From the NCBI RefSeq assembly GCF_032062135.1, contig NC_092860.1:128565749-128629748 (forward strand): a stretch of DNA of 64,000 nt, read 5' to 3'. Numbering within the stretch: the first letter of the stretch is position 1; every line of letters starts with the position of its first letter. This document shows, one piece after another, positions 24,145-36,003 of the stretch. Made by a program: the position numbers and the translations under genes. The notes under the pieces were generated by a model, which was given only the letters and a program-made list of their open reading frames with translations, searched no databases and was not told the DNA's origin. Origin of the DNA: Pyxicephalus adspersus. Taxonomy: Eukaryota > Chordata > Amphibia > Anura > Pyxicephalidae.

Positions 24145-24624
24145 NNNNNNNNNNNNNNNNNNNNNNNNNNNNNNNNNNNNNNNNNNNNNNNNNNNNNNNN
24201 NNNNNNNNNNNNNNNNNNNNNNNNNNNNNNNNNNNNNNNNNNNNNNNNNNNNNNNNNNNNNNNNNNNNNNNNNNNNNNNNNNNNNNNNNNNNNNNNNNNN
24301 NNNNNNNNNNNNNNNNNNNNNNNNNNNNNNNNNNNNNNNNNNNNNNNNNNNNNNNNNNNNNNNNNNNNNNNNNNNNNNNNNNNNNNNNNNNNNNNNNNNN
24401 NNNNNNNNNNNNNNNNNNNNNNNNNNNNNNNNNNNNNNNNNNNNNNNNNNNNNNNNNNNNNNNNNNNNNNNNNNNNNNNNNNNNNNNNNNNNNNNNNNNN
24501 NNNNNNNNNNNNNNNNNNNNNNNNNNNNNNNNNNNNNNNNNNNNNNNNNNNNNNNNNNNNNNNNNNNNNNNNNNNNNNNNNNNNNNNNNNNNNNNNNNNN
24601 NNNNNNNNNNNNNNNNNNNNNNNN
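24145..24624. other. Assembly gap (480 N)
   Basis: Undetermined bases. A poly-T run of 11 follows the gap directly. Any frame crossing it is meaningless. Confidence 1.
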
Positions 24625-26039
24625 TTTTTTTTTTCAATGTGGTAGACCTTGTTTGTAATTTTAGGCACCGTAATAATTCTGACAGGTTCCTGTGATTGAG
24701 AAGTTGACCCTGTCCCCTCCACCTTAATATCTGCTAGTGAGTTTGCACATAGGAGGCTAGCAGTTGAGTGTGAGAGTGGGTGAGATTCCCAACCATAGCA
24801 GCTGGTCAAATATGGCTCCCTAGTGTACCGCTAGGAGATATGAACAGGAAAGGTGACATTTAAAAAGGAACAACTTGTTATCCTGTAGCAAACATGTTTA
24901 CCTACAGACCGCTTAAAATTTTCAAGTTTTGTCTTGAAATCCTCCTGAAAAGTAGCAGTGCACTTTCATTTCAAAATCACCATGTGCTGTGGACCCTGTA
25001 ATTGTAATCTGCAGTGTGGGATCATCTAAGACACTGTGCCGGCAACTGCTAGTCTCTCCAAATTTGGAACAAAATTTGGTGTTGCAACTAATTTGTTGAT
25101 TAGTGTTCTCTTTGCTGGGGAGGAAGCTGTTTCTGAAGATCTGAAGTACAATATATCTTCTTCATTCACTCAATAGGCCTTCCTCCAGGTCTTCTGCTAC
25201 TCCCTAAAAATTCCTTTAGCAGTCATCAGTTTGGCAGTTCTAGCATGGGGAAGCAAACATCTCTGTCTTTACCAAGATGGCAACCTTTACAGGGTATTGT
25301 TCAGAGAGTGATGGAGAAAATAACAGAAATTAGGAATCCTACAATCAGTACTATAAACGTGCCATTTGCTCATTGCTTGTGTTGTTTTGGGAACGTTAGC
25401 AGTTTATTTCCCTACTTAGATACTTTTAATTTTTCTGGGCCCTTTGTGTTGCCTTAAGATCTAAGCCTTAAGGAGTGTGGGGTAAGATTAGCTATTATTT
25501 TGGGCTGGCAGTGCATTTTAACACACAGAAACACAGACAACACACATATGGTTGGTGTGCCAAAATGCAAGTTCAGGGTTTACACAGTTTAAGTGCATTG
25601 GTATAATGTGAATGAGGCTTTAATATTAGAAACCATCAACTTAAACATAAAAAAAGAATTGTAGGTATGATATTTTACAGTTAACAACATGCCTGGAGAG
25701 AATGCACACTGACAGTTAGTCTATAATAAAACATGATATTTTTTCCAGAATAACTATACACACATGTGTGTTGTATGCACTACATTGTTCTCAATTTTTT
25801 TGCTTTAGTATTATCAGAAAGCTATACGGTTTTTCCCAAAACCATTTGAATCTGCAGGTGGCCCTTTCTACAGCATTGCAGAAAACACAAGACTGCTTGA
25901 TCAAACACAGAGATGTATGTAATTGAATCAATAGTGGAGGTGAGCTTAAAATTTAGTTATATTTACAAAAACCTGTGATGCTGGATTGCCCCACATGCAG
26001 TACATGCAGGTTCTGATTAAAATATCCCATCAATTGCAT
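24625..26039. other. Unannotated stretch
   Basis: No supported gene. The part 24640-24830 is somewhat GC-richer and might be an unrecognised repeat. Confidence 0.55.
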
Positions 26040-26310
26040 AACAAGAAACAAATCTCTCACATTGTGATTCTTTTTTAAATTGTAATCGATCAATTTGCTA
26101 GATTTCATTATAATTTACCTAGGTTAAATCTTTTTATAGTATGTGGTGCTGGTCTGCTAATTAAAGTAAAATATGATTTTAATGTATTATAATGTCAAAT
26201 GAACTGAAACGGTGATTGCAAAAGAATGCCAATTAGTGAAAAAAAGCTTTTTTCAAGATTTTAATAACAGCCATTATGTGCAATGTGTTGGGTTTTTTTG
26301 GGAAATGAGA
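26040..26310. other. Candidate conserved non-coding element (hypothesis)
   Basis: A unique-looking, AT-rich block with closely packed homeodomain-like cores (CTAATTAAAG, CCAATTAGTG, TTATAATTTACC), an ATCGATCAATTTG motif and TGATTGCAAAAG, and no simple repeats. This composition is common in deeply conserved vertebrate enhancers, but composition alone does not prove conservation. Confidence 0.25.
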
Positions 26311-27098
26311 GATGGATAGCCTAATAATTTCTATTGCAGATAAATTGAAAATATGTGGTCTCCAGACTCTAAGCCTTGGACAGGACACAACATTGGGAAC
26401 ACTGCGCCCCGAAACAACTTTGGCAACAAATATTGATGGTAGGTTTACCTGGGTATAGGATAGTCCCTTGGTATTTTTGTTATTGTATATCCAGAAGGTA
26501 AATATAACATGTTTTCATAGCTGTCTGTGTGCCAACTATGGAGATACAGTATACTGTCTTTAAAAATCGCTACTTTTACTGTTGTTGACAGCAAATGTTG
26601 ACTGACAGCACTATGCATGGCAATATAGATCCCACTAAGGTGTGAATGGGGGCTTGGTTGGCAGAGGCTCTGGTTGACTGCTTTGACCCAAATTGACATT
26701 TTTACCTTTTTTTCTTCTAGATAAGTTATTATTTCCCATATAATGTATCTTATTAGTTAGGCCAAAAGACCAACATGACAGCCAGGCAGTTAAAATAATC
26801 ACAAAGGCTTGAGAACATTTTGTGCTGTTTAAAATGTCTTTGTTGCAAATGTCACAAAGAAGCAAGGCCAGGCTGTAAAAAAAAAAAAAAAAATAGCAAA
26901 TACTTAGTCAACCAACTGGCAAACCCCATTAAATCAAAGAGATGTGCCTTTTTAAAAGATCTTCCAGAACTGTCACATGTCTGGGTATTTCAATTACTCT
27001 GACCCCCACAAGCTTTACAGTTTCCCCTACTGACCCCAACATCATCACTGTGCTTGGACAATAAATCAGGCTTACCATTGAACAGCTGACCCAAACAG
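26311..27098. other. Unannotated stretch
   Basis: No supported gene. A run of A lies at 26879-26893. A terminal-block-like CAATAAATCAGGCTTACC at 27059-27076, just before the family A copy, may be a stray end of another copy. Confidence 0.55.
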
Positions 27099-27333
27099 AA
27101 CCAATGGGCCCGGTATATTCAAAGCATTCCAAAACTACAGAAGATAGACTATCAGCAAAGAACTTAGGGAATCCAACAAACTTGAAATGGATTTGGCCCA
27201 CGACTGAAAATAATTGCCAAATAATAGCTAATCCATTCCAGGTTTTTGGGCCACCCAGGTTCTTCATTGATCTAGGGTGTCCCACTCATGATAGTATATC
27301 TTCTCCAAATGTAATAAACATTGCCATTGGTTG
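27099..27333. mobile_element. Palindromic MITE family A, diverged full copy
   Basis: The left arm AACCAATGGGCCCGGTATATT pairs with the complement of AATAAACATTGCCATTGGTT at the right end. The interior has GGAATCCAACAAACTTGAAA and the facing GCTAATCCATTCCAGG. It is older than the copies at 11634 and 17656. The pairing of the AACCAATGG segments on both ends shows that the inverted repeat extends outside the GGGCCTGAT block. Confidence 0.75.
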
Positions 27334-28249
27334 TTAAAGACAAGCACTCTACTTTTGCTTTATTTATTATAATTTTTTAAAACCCTGAGTAGAGCTAAAC
27401 CAAATCTAAATATATAAATCTAAATTATTCTTTAATGGTAATGTTAATTATAAAAAGCAAGTGAAAATGGTTAGCGTAGAGCCAAACCCCCCCAAAAAAT
27501 AAAGTTAAACAGTATTTACTGTAAAATAATTTATTACCTATGATACACAGTGATTTAGCAAACTGAAACTTACCCTGGCAGGGTTTAGACTTTAAAGCGT
27601 GATTTTTTCATTTTTTTAACACACCTCCTGAAACCCCTCTTCAGTTTGTATTCAATTGTAGAGTTCATCTCTTTTGGCAGCAGCAGTGATCAGAGTTGCA
27701 CTAGGCATCATAATGGGAGTACTGGGAGCCCATGTCAAACCAATGTGATGACATGTCCCCGAGGATTGTGTCCATATGGGCCTGGGCTCATCCAATCTGG
27801 AAGAGGGCCAACACCAGACTGCAGAACAAATAGGTCTGCAGGGGACAACACAGAAAAACAGTATTGTATTGTATTGAGTATTGCAGCTACAGATGTTTAA
27901 TTTTTGAGTTTTACATAGGTTGGGCTAGTTATTTTAATTTGAAAAGAGGAGTTGGGGCTCAAAAATTGTACAAGCAAGAAATTTCTCAACACAAATCCAT
28001 GATGTGTGACAGACCTCACAAAACCTGTAATTAAACTAATTACTTAAAGCAGAAATAAACATCAAAATAGGAAATCAACTGAAATCAATTGCACAGTTTG
28101 ACTTTAGAAATGTCTGTCTTACCAGTAAATGAAATATCTCTCGGCATTCAGACAGCAGCAAGGTATGTTTGTTTCACATGTCAACATAATAGTAGGTTGA
28201 CCTGCTTCTCACCAACATGGTCCTATGGTGCGCTTATATATAAAGCTAT
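27334..28249. other. Unannotated stretch
   Basis: No supported gene. An 84-codon frame at 27646-27900 is unrecognised. 27650-27860 is GC-richer than its surroundings. Confidence 0.55.
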
Positions 28250-28360
28250 AGACTACAGACTAAGCTCCTTTGGGCTAAATATCACTGTAAGTGGTTCTGA
28301 ATACTTAATAAAGTGTTGTATGATATATTGATGCTGCATGGATCTGGCATATAAATAGTT
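28250..28360 (+). repeat. SINE-like tail fragment, plus orientation
   Basis: AAGCTCCTTTGGG, AATAAAGTGTTGTATGATATA and GGCATATAAATAG in this order. They are the complement-oriented equivalents of the AGGAGATCACAATC, GCACAGCGCTTTACA and TTATATAACACC blocks of the copy at 4916-5198. It is diverged. Confidence 0.45.
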
Positions 28361-28539
28361 TACAAGAGCGCTGAACATACAACAGAACAGGGTGTACTTA
28401 ATTTTATAAATAATGCCAATTACACTAAAGTGTAACAAGAGACATTGCTATGAAGTTTCTAATAGTGCTGGCACAGCAGAAGTCAGCTAGTCTTTTATTT
28501 GTGTAGCATGTCCATCTGTGCGTAAAGTTCCTGGCTTGT
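28361..28539. other. Unannotated short stretch
   Basis: Nothing recognisable. Confidence 0.5.
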
Positions 28540-29070
28540 AATAACCACTTAAGATTTTTTATTAAACTTGATAAATCCAGGTCAGCTTAATTGTTTTTCC
28601 TGCTATTTTTTCATATCCTGATTATGTGTTATTACTCCTCATTCAGACTGGGTGTTATCAAGACATCTTGCAAGGATTTAGTTATGGTTGAACGTGAAAG
28701 ATTACTCCACAGCTCTATTAAGTTTGGTGATATATACTGTTATTATCTCATGCTCTAATTATTTTCATTAAACTTCAATTTTTCATTAGATCCATGCCCA
28801 TTCCATTTCAATGTTCAGCTTCTATATTTGGCCCCGGGCATCTGCATTGTGGGAGGATTGGACTCTGGCCATTTTCAGAAGATATTAGTGTTTCTAAATA
28901 TGTTTTGCACCTGCTTGAGATGTTGGCCAGGTGGTGAATAGTTTCTTTCACTGGCTTGGAAAGCCATGATCAGTTTATTATTCAGTTCTATCATTTCTCT
29001 TCATTTCTGCACACTATTGTTCTACCTTATTTATCATATAAATGGAGTAACTGATTAATGCCATGGTCGT
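28540..29070. other. Candidate conserved non-coding region (hypothesis)
   Basis: About 500 unique-looking bases without simple repeats, with several ATTA/TAAT cores, a CACCTGCTTGAGATG stretch containing an E-box (CACCTG) and AAAGCCATGATCAG. No open frame of note. It is offered only as a candidate for cross-species alignment. Confidence 0.25.
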
Positions 29071-29742
29071 AATGTCCAAACAAAATTATTATTTAAGTGA
29101 CTTGTAAGGTAACTGATCCATTTAAACAATATAGTGATCAGCAATGTTGTGCATTTACCTATTTGTTTTAAGCAGCATTTTATTGACTAGAAACTACTAA
29201 AACTGATTTATAGTTGGTGTGTATGACTGCCCATACATGTGCAAAACGGCATTTATTTATAATTGTGTATTTTTTATGTTTAGCATTTTGAAATGTCCTT
29301 TATTTATGTTTTTTCCTTACTATGTTTTCTTTTTTTTTACTTTCCTAAGTATGAAATATTGCATACAAATATTTTTAATTTCTATTTTTCATCCAGAAAG
29401 CAGTACGTGCCTAGCAGTTCAGTTCAGCTGATTTATTGCTGTGCTGTGATTACAGGCATAGGATGTACCTATATAGATAGCATCATCTAGACCAGCCATT
29501 CTCAACTGGGGTTTAATGGAACTTAGTACAAACTTAGAGGGTATTGGGGTTTTTTAAGCTGTGTCCAACTCACATCTTATGAGATGGTGCCTGCCTAGTT
29601 CTGGGTCCAAGGCCACCTGGTTAGCTGAGCCACATGTGTGACATCAAAGACATTTTCAGCCTTCTGTAACAGTAGTGTTCTGATCAGCACTGTAAGGTGA
29701 ATTTTCTTGACTTAAAAATGATTTTTAGGTTTCTCAGGGATA
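29071..29742. other. Unannotated stretch, possible eroded hAT terminus
   Basis: CAGCCATTCTCAACTGGGG at about 29494 resembles a hAT-type end, but I could not find a partner end or target duplication. No gene is supported. Confidence 0.45.
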
Positions 29743-29750
29743 ACAAAAAA
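29743..29750. repeat. Left target-site duplication of 498-bp hAT element
   Basis: ACAAAAAA, identical to 30249-30256. Confidence 0.8.
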
Positions 29751-30248
29751 CAGAGCTTGCAACTAAATTCTTCCATCTTGGACTCAAGTCCGACCTAAGT
29801 CGCCTAATGTACGACTTCCAACTCAACTTGGGGGTTTTGGGGACTTGTAACTCGACTTGTGACTTTCTTTCTCTGCTGACAGCTGAAGGGGGAAGGGAGG
29901 GAGGTAGTAAGGCTTCTGTTATATAACACTTCCTTCCTCCCTGCCTTTCTTGCATTCCAAGTTTTCTCCTCTGACAGCTGAAGGGGGGGGGGGGGGCTGT
30001 GTAACCAATTCCTCACTGCCTTTCTTGCTTCCCCCTTCAGCTGTCAGAGGAGAAAGCTGTGGACTTTGAATGCGATCCTGTGTTCAAGAACAGGATCAGA
30101 GTTCTGTTTCTATTTGGAGACAAATGGGGATAAATGAAGTGACTTGACTTTGGACTCGACTCGAAAAATTCTTGGTGACTTGGGACTTGGTGTCAATGAC
30201 TTGGGACTCGACTTGGACTTGAAGGGTGATGACTGGGTCTAGCCTCTG
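29751..30248. mobile_element. Non-autonomous hAT-like element, 498 bp
   Basis: Begins CAGAGCTTGCAAC and ends with the complement of CAGAGGCTAGACCCAG. Subterminal blocks on both sides are made of GACTTG/GACTCG repeats (TTGGACTCAAGTCCGACC on the left, GGGACTCGACTTGGACTTG on the right). It is flanked by an exact 8-bp direct repeat, ACAAAAAA. The interior holds a tripled TGACAGCTGAAGGGGG block, two in direct and one in inverted orientation, and a run of 14 G (29983-29996). The frames of 60-73 codons within it are not a transposase. Confidence 0.87.
29866..30060. repeat. Direct and inverted repeats inside the hAT element
   Basis: CTGACAGCTGAAGGGGG occurs near 29876 and 29971 in the same direction and as its complement at 30031-30048. 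The outer left and the right copies can form a stem flanked by TTTCTC/GAGAAA. Confidence 0.8.
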
Positions 30249-30256
30249 ACAAAAAA
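30249..30256. repeat. Right target-site duplication of 498-bp hAT element
   Basis: ACAAAAAA, identical to 29743-29750. The low complexity of the site lowers its weight slightly. Confidence 0.8.
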
Positions 30257-31519
30257 CTTGATCTAGACCTTCAGTTGTCAGGAATAGCAATCAAGCTTAT
30301 TAGAAAGTCCAGCATTTACTGCATATTCTACAACAACTGTATGGATGAATAAAAAAAAAAGCCGAGTTTAAGTAAAAACAAAAAATTTACATTCCTACAA
30401 ACTTTCACAGATTTAAAAATAAAATTTTAATAAAGTATACTTTTAAGATTTTTATCCTAGGCGTTTGCAAAGTTGAAAGGAATTAGTAATAGTTTTGTGC
30501 TAGGAATTAGTAAGAAGAAAAATGTTACTATTTGAGGTTAAAAGCAGCCATTCAGAATGAAATAAAGATCCTGTAATTGTTACAGCAAGTATTCAATGCA
30601 GATCTTTAAGAAATACAAGTCTTACCAATCGGGTTTGCAAATTTTATCGACTCCTGTGGACAAAGTTTTGTAAGAAGCAGGCCACTTTATTCTCATGGTA
30701 AAATCCTGCATTGTGCTTTTTCTGGTACTGGCTTTACAAAATGAATTACTGACCTACTTAAAGTTTAGTTGTTAAAGCATACATACCAGCAGCATTCAAA
30801 CAATAAAACTGTGCCAGTTCACTGGAGCTGCAGAAATGTTAGCGGCTACTTCCAACAAATACAGGCCTTTTATTCAGTTTCAGATAGAAAAAAATAGGAA
30901 ACAATCACCAATTGTAAGTATTGCTTGGAGGGAATTAGCAAGCACGGAAGCATTTTAAAGGCTACAAAATAAATAAAACAGAACAAATAAAATTATATTG
31001 TAAACTTTAGGAAATTGGGACAGTTTAACTGAGAGCGATGCTTATTAAGTCATGCCAATAAAAAATAAAGAAAAAACCCATTGACGTTTAGTCCCATTCA
31101 TAGCATGAACACACATTTTTCAGTGAATAGGGTTGCAGGGTTAGGTTTCATTTATGTGCATAACCTTTTGCCTAAATGCCACCAGGCCAAAATCTAGCCT
31201 AAAAAAAAAAACAAAAAAAAAAACTACTAAATAACTGGATAAGCATTTTGTCCTAAAAAGGGACCCAGATGGTCATCAATAGTTTTTTTGTGTTATGCCA
31301 TCCTACTCTCCATTTGGCTGTCCATGGACTACCGGATTAGGCCTCCATGTTCTGCTGGCCTTCGTTTATATTCATAAACCATAACAGCAATTATGCTATC
31401 CTTTTCATGTGAACCAATATGCATTTAGTACTTTGCAGAATTTAGACAATACATGGGAAAAGCTATTTCTGCATGTTTCCTTTTTAGCCAGGAGAAACAG
31501 AGACTAATTGACCATTTAT
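30257..31519. other. Unannotated AT-rich stretch
   Basis: No supported gene. Short A-rich tracts at 30349 and 31201-31223. Confidence 0.6.
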
Positions 31520-31521
31520 TA

Positions 31522-31850
31522 CCGTGTTTCCCCGATGATAAGGCATCCCCATCAAATAAGCCACCCCCCGATTTTTGCTCAAACAAAATAAAGCACCCCC
31601 GCAAATAAGACATCCTCTGATACCTGATACTGTGTGCCTCTGTGTGACTCCTCGATGCTGGCTGCAGTGCAGAGTGAAACTGAAAGTAACTTCAAAGGAC
31701 AAGCAAGCTGCTGATCCCTGCCCTAACAGAGTAATGTGTACTGTAGTCTTCTTCATGGAAAAATAAGACATCCCCCTGAAAATAAGACCTAGGGCATATT
31801 TTGGCATTTCAAAAAATATAAGACAGTGCCTTATTATAGGAGAAACAGGG
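31522..31850. mobile_element. Mariner/Tc1-type MITE, 329 bp, TA-flanked
   Basis: Begins CCGTGTTTCCCCGATGATAA and ends with the complement of CCCTGTTTCTCCTATAATAA, a clear terminal inverted repeat. It is bordered by TA at 31520-31521 and 31851-31852, as expected for Tc1/mariner insertions. Several AATAAGAC/AATAAGCC blocks repeat inside. No transposase is present. The minus-strand frame of 107 codons (31484-31807) crosses the left border and is not a gene. Confidence 0.85.
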
Positions 31851-31852
31851 TA

Positions 31853-33300
31853 TGTATGGAAAGAACCAGGAACAGTGGATGTTTGCCTATGTACTCTACA
31901 CTGCTTATCATCTAACTTGCCAAGGTATTTTGTCTGTCAAACAGCCTTTCCCCTTTTAAAAAACAGGTCATGGGTTCATGGTACAATTTCTTGAAAATGT
32001 GAAATTGTAGGAATAATCTTCCAGCCTCTTCTATGGCATCCTGAAAAGTTCTTGCTACTACACATCATTAATTGGAGAGGATTGGGTTGGAGGTTGAAAG
32101 TTTCTTCTTTTTATTCAATTTGTTAATTCTAAACTAACACCATGAATGAGATTCAGGGGCAATAAGTTCAGGCCATTAGGTTTCATAAGTTCACAGCGGA
32201 TCCCTGGTACTCACAAATGAACAAAGTTAATAAATGGCAAACTTTTGGCCAGCAAGCACACTGGTTCACCACCAGAAATTAGGAACAACCCGTAGCTTTT
32301 GCCCTGGCCCAAGCAAAATTCTGTTGTATACCACCTAGATACATACAGCAGGGAGCTTGCCCGTCTAACACAGGCACATAAAGCATTCTGCATTTGTGGA
32401 ATGATCACGTCTGATAACCTCCTAAAGAGACAACATAGGCACAGTAACTGCACATGCCTGCACACACATAAAGAATAGTTATTATTTATGTTTTTTTGTT
32501 TTTTATTAAACTGTACATACATCCCTACCAAAAGGAATGGAGATGAAACCTATAAAGGAGCCGAGGAGGATGTGAGGTTAGAGTCAGATCTATGGAGAAA
32601 TTCATCACCAGGCAGTTAATGTAATGACTCCGGCTCTATAAATTATTTCCATTTTCTCTGCTGAGTTCTGTTCCATTCTTCTGAATAACATTCTATGCCT
32701 GATTTCACTGCGAGTGTCAAGTCACAGTATAAAATTATTATGTGGGCAAAAATAGCCAAATGCTCTGTGATTTTTGCCTGAGCTTTACAAAGGGTACTGC
32801 TCATAATTTGTAGAGAGTTCTGGTTGTTTTCTAAAAGCTCCCACGCAAAGCATTACCAATAATTCGTTCCTGATGGCTATGTCGTGTTTTTACAGTAAAC
32901 AAATTTTTATTTTTATTTCCAAACAGCAGAAATTTTTTCAAATGTAAGACCGTTGTTCAATGTTGCAATAAAAAAAATGAATGAATGATGGCTATTAGGT
33001 CCATTTATGTATCATGATTGTGGTGAACAGGAAAGGTGGTTTATGATAAATATGGGAAGGTGGTACCTGCAAATGTTATAAAAGAAATTAAGGAAAACCT
33101 CTACTTTTGTATCATCATAAATGTAAAAAATAAATTGATTCACTTGCCTACTTGAGGGACCTAATCATGTGTAGGCTGAGGATTCATAATACTATGCAAA
33201 AGCACTACTGTCCAGTGCTGGAGAACACTCTTACATGATTCGGATACTGAAGTTTCTCCAGAACCCACAGTAAGAAGGAGCAGTCATTTAACAGTGCCTA
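31853..33300. other. Unannotated stretch
   Basis: No supported gene. A 106-codon minus-strand frame at 32211-32531 is Cys/Leu-rich and unrecognised. 32610-32900 looks unique and free of simple repeats. Confidence 0.55.
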
Positions 33301-35097
33301 CAGGCAATGCCATAATAAGGGGCAAATAGAGCAGCTGAACTGGACCCCAGAGCCAGCAGGGCCAGTGAACATCATGCAAGCCACAATCGACGTAGTTTAA
33401 GAGTTGGACATTGTGGAATTTTGCTGATAAACATTACAGTCCACATGGGAGATGAGATTCTGCTGTATCATGTGGCTGCACTATCCGACCCCTGAACTGA
33501 GTCTGCCACGGCTGGCATGATATTGGGTGGATGAGAGCAGATGAGTGACATCATCAGGTGGCTGGGGAGCAGTGTGCGAGCCCCCCAAGTGCATGATTCC
33601 TTTGGATTCCCAAAGGTCGTAATATGGTGCTGCCTACAGAAATCAGCCAATAAGTTTGTGTAAGACTATATGCAGGAAACTTGTGCTGCTCATACTAGCT
33701 GAAACTTTGCCTGCAGTGCTGTTCTGGTTCTTAAAGAACTTGTGTCTGAACATTTTACAGCAAGCAGCAACAGTTTCTGGTTTTAGGAGAAAATGATTAA
33801 GGGGTGAGATAGTGGTAATCCCACCGTTATTATACCACTATTCTGAAGTTAGTTTAAAGTATTTTTATATTCTCATTTCAAATATTTTATGTTATTTTTG
33901 TTTCAAAGTTTAACAAGCATTATTTATTTGTGGGCTGGAGAACAGCAACATATGTAGACATTGTATGTTTACATGCATGATCCAGGTTATAGTGCCACTG
34001 AGAAGGTGCCGAGAAAAAATAAAATAGTCCACTACCGGTTATATTGCAATGGTTTACGTAAATGTCCGACCTGCTGTGTACTAAAATGCACACAGGGATT
34101 CTACTTACTCATGCAACTGATACAGTCCCTGATCAGCCCCAGCAATTCTGGAAGTGAAGATACTGATTATTGAAATATTTTACTGCTTTTCAAAAACTCT
34201 GGCTGGCTACAGGTTGAACTGGAAAGCTGACACCATATTACAAAAAAAGCTTGTGTACAAAAATATTTGTTATATCAATTACAACAAAAATAGTGTTACC
34301 CTTTCATATTACACCATTAACTAGTTTGTTTAAAAAGCAATTATTAAACAGCAGTTACTTTTTAATTGGAAAATTCAAACTACTGTAGTTTGTTCAGGTC
34401 ATAAAGGGTCCTGGAGCACTAACAACCCTAATCTGCATATTAAACGACATCGCAGCTGTCACATTGCTGTCTAACCAATTATACAAAGACATTTCTGGAC
34501 CTGTATCAGTCTCATGCAACCACTAACTAAAATGAACTGAGTTTCTAATAAACTCTACGTACTCTAATACAAAGGGACAATAGTGAGACAAGGGATTCAG
34601 CCAGAATAGAAAGATAGAAAGATAGCCAAAAGAAGAAGAAACCACCAGGAGGAGATAAGAAACCAGCACCCAAGGACTGTAGCCTAAAGCAAGAATAAGG
34701 CAATAGCTACTGTATAAAATATAGGTTTAAACATTTTTTTTAGTAATTGGATTCTTAAATGATTTATAGTGGTTGAAGATAAATTATTTAAAATAAATCT
34801 CTAAAACTGCTTATTGGGGTATGTTTTATGCCACATCCCTCGCATGTTGAAATAATATGATTTATACCTTCTATAACACAATGTATAATACATCTACAAT
34901 TATTTTATGGTCAGGCAATGCTCCCAGTCCACCATTTAAATCACATGCCAAGGCAAAATAAAAATTAAAAAAACATATGCAGTACATATCCGTATGACAT
35001 GAACATTTTCCCATGTTTTATTCTTATTAAGACTCGTCAAGTACAACTGTTATATTTAACTGTTGATCTGCTAGAAGTGTTCTCAGCTCATGGCAAT
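33301..35097. other. Unannotated stretch, possibly with old repeats
   Basis: No gene supported. 33320-33640 is GC-richer than its surroundings and may be an unrecognised repeat. A tetranucleotide-like GAAAGATAGAAAGATAG lies at 34608-34624. Confidence 0.5.
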
Positions 35098-35388
35098 CAG
35101 TGGTCCGTGAGAAAATTTTGGTGGTCTGTGGCTCTGGCCAGTGCGTTCTGACCGGGGTCAGGAGAAGAACCTCGCTGGTAGGGCGCACTGGCCAGAGCCG
35201 TGGACCATGTCCCCCATACAAATCGCAGGCTCAGACCTGCAATGGGAGAGTGGGTGGGTTCTGGCATCATGATGTCACTATGGGGGAAATTTCTTCCCCT
35301 TTGAGTGACACCCGTCTCCCCGCGCTTGCATGGTCCAGAGCCAGTAAATTTAGTGGTTCATGGGTCCAAAGAGGGTTGGCGACCACTG
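35098..35388 (+). mobile_element. hAT-like MITE (family K), GC-richer
   Basis: Begins CAGTGGTCCGTGAG and ends GGGTTGGCGACCACTG, so the outer CAGTGGTC is an inverted repeat. An internal hairpin is formed by GGTCTGTGGCTCTGGCCAG (from 35123) and the facing CTGGCCAGAGCCGTGGACC (to 35206). The 8 bases on either side do not match, so one end may be internal or a flank may have been lost. The frame of 104 codons across it is not recognised as coding. A second copy in opposite orientation lies at 37004-37156. Confidence 0.7.
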
Positions 35389-36003
35389 ACCACTTTATTT
35401 CTGCTTGTACATAGAGCTGTAACCTCCTTATCACATGCCAAATAATTATGTCAGCTTTGCTAAAAAAAAAATCCATGAGTTCTTTTAGTGTCTCATCCCT
35501 CATCAGATCAGTTCAATTCCAAGTGGAAAGCAAATATACAAAGCCTCCAAGCATTCTTTTCTGCTCTGGGGTCCTTTTAGCTAAGCTACATGTCTTTGAG
35601 AATTCTTTAAAATTTAAGTAATGAATATACCGAAAAGTTGTGTAAAAATATTAATAGTAATTGTAAACAATTGATATATAAAACATCAGATAATTAGATG
35701 TAAAGCCTATATAGCTTAAACGTTAAGCCTAATCAACCTTCTAAGTTTAGCTCACCTAAATAAAGTGCAGAAAGTCTTTATAAAGAAACCAATATCTGCA
35801 TAGAAATTCTTGCTACATACTTGTTAATAAGTGGCATAGAAGTTGGAATTCTGAGTGTCAGTATGACAGCCAGACAGCTAGTATCTTTAAAAAGAAATCA
35901 GAAATCACAGCTTATGCATGTGTCCCATGATAGGTTTATTTTACAGGATAAATATAAATGGACCAAATGGATCCATATGTACAAGTTCAAGATGGTCAAA
36001 ATT
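35389..36003. other. Unannotated stretch
   Basis: Nothing supported. Confidence 0.6.

Noticed and set aside
24018..24809. Long frames of 165-263 codons around the first gap
   Set aside because: They are almost entirely unknown residues from the 480-base run of N.
29494..29740. Separate hAT insertion starting with CAGCCATTCTCAACTGGGG
   Set aside because: No partner end or target duplication was found, so it is only mentioned as a possible eroded end.
31484..31807. 107-codon minus-strand frame
   Set aside because: It lies almost wholly within the TA-flanked MITE and crosses its left border.
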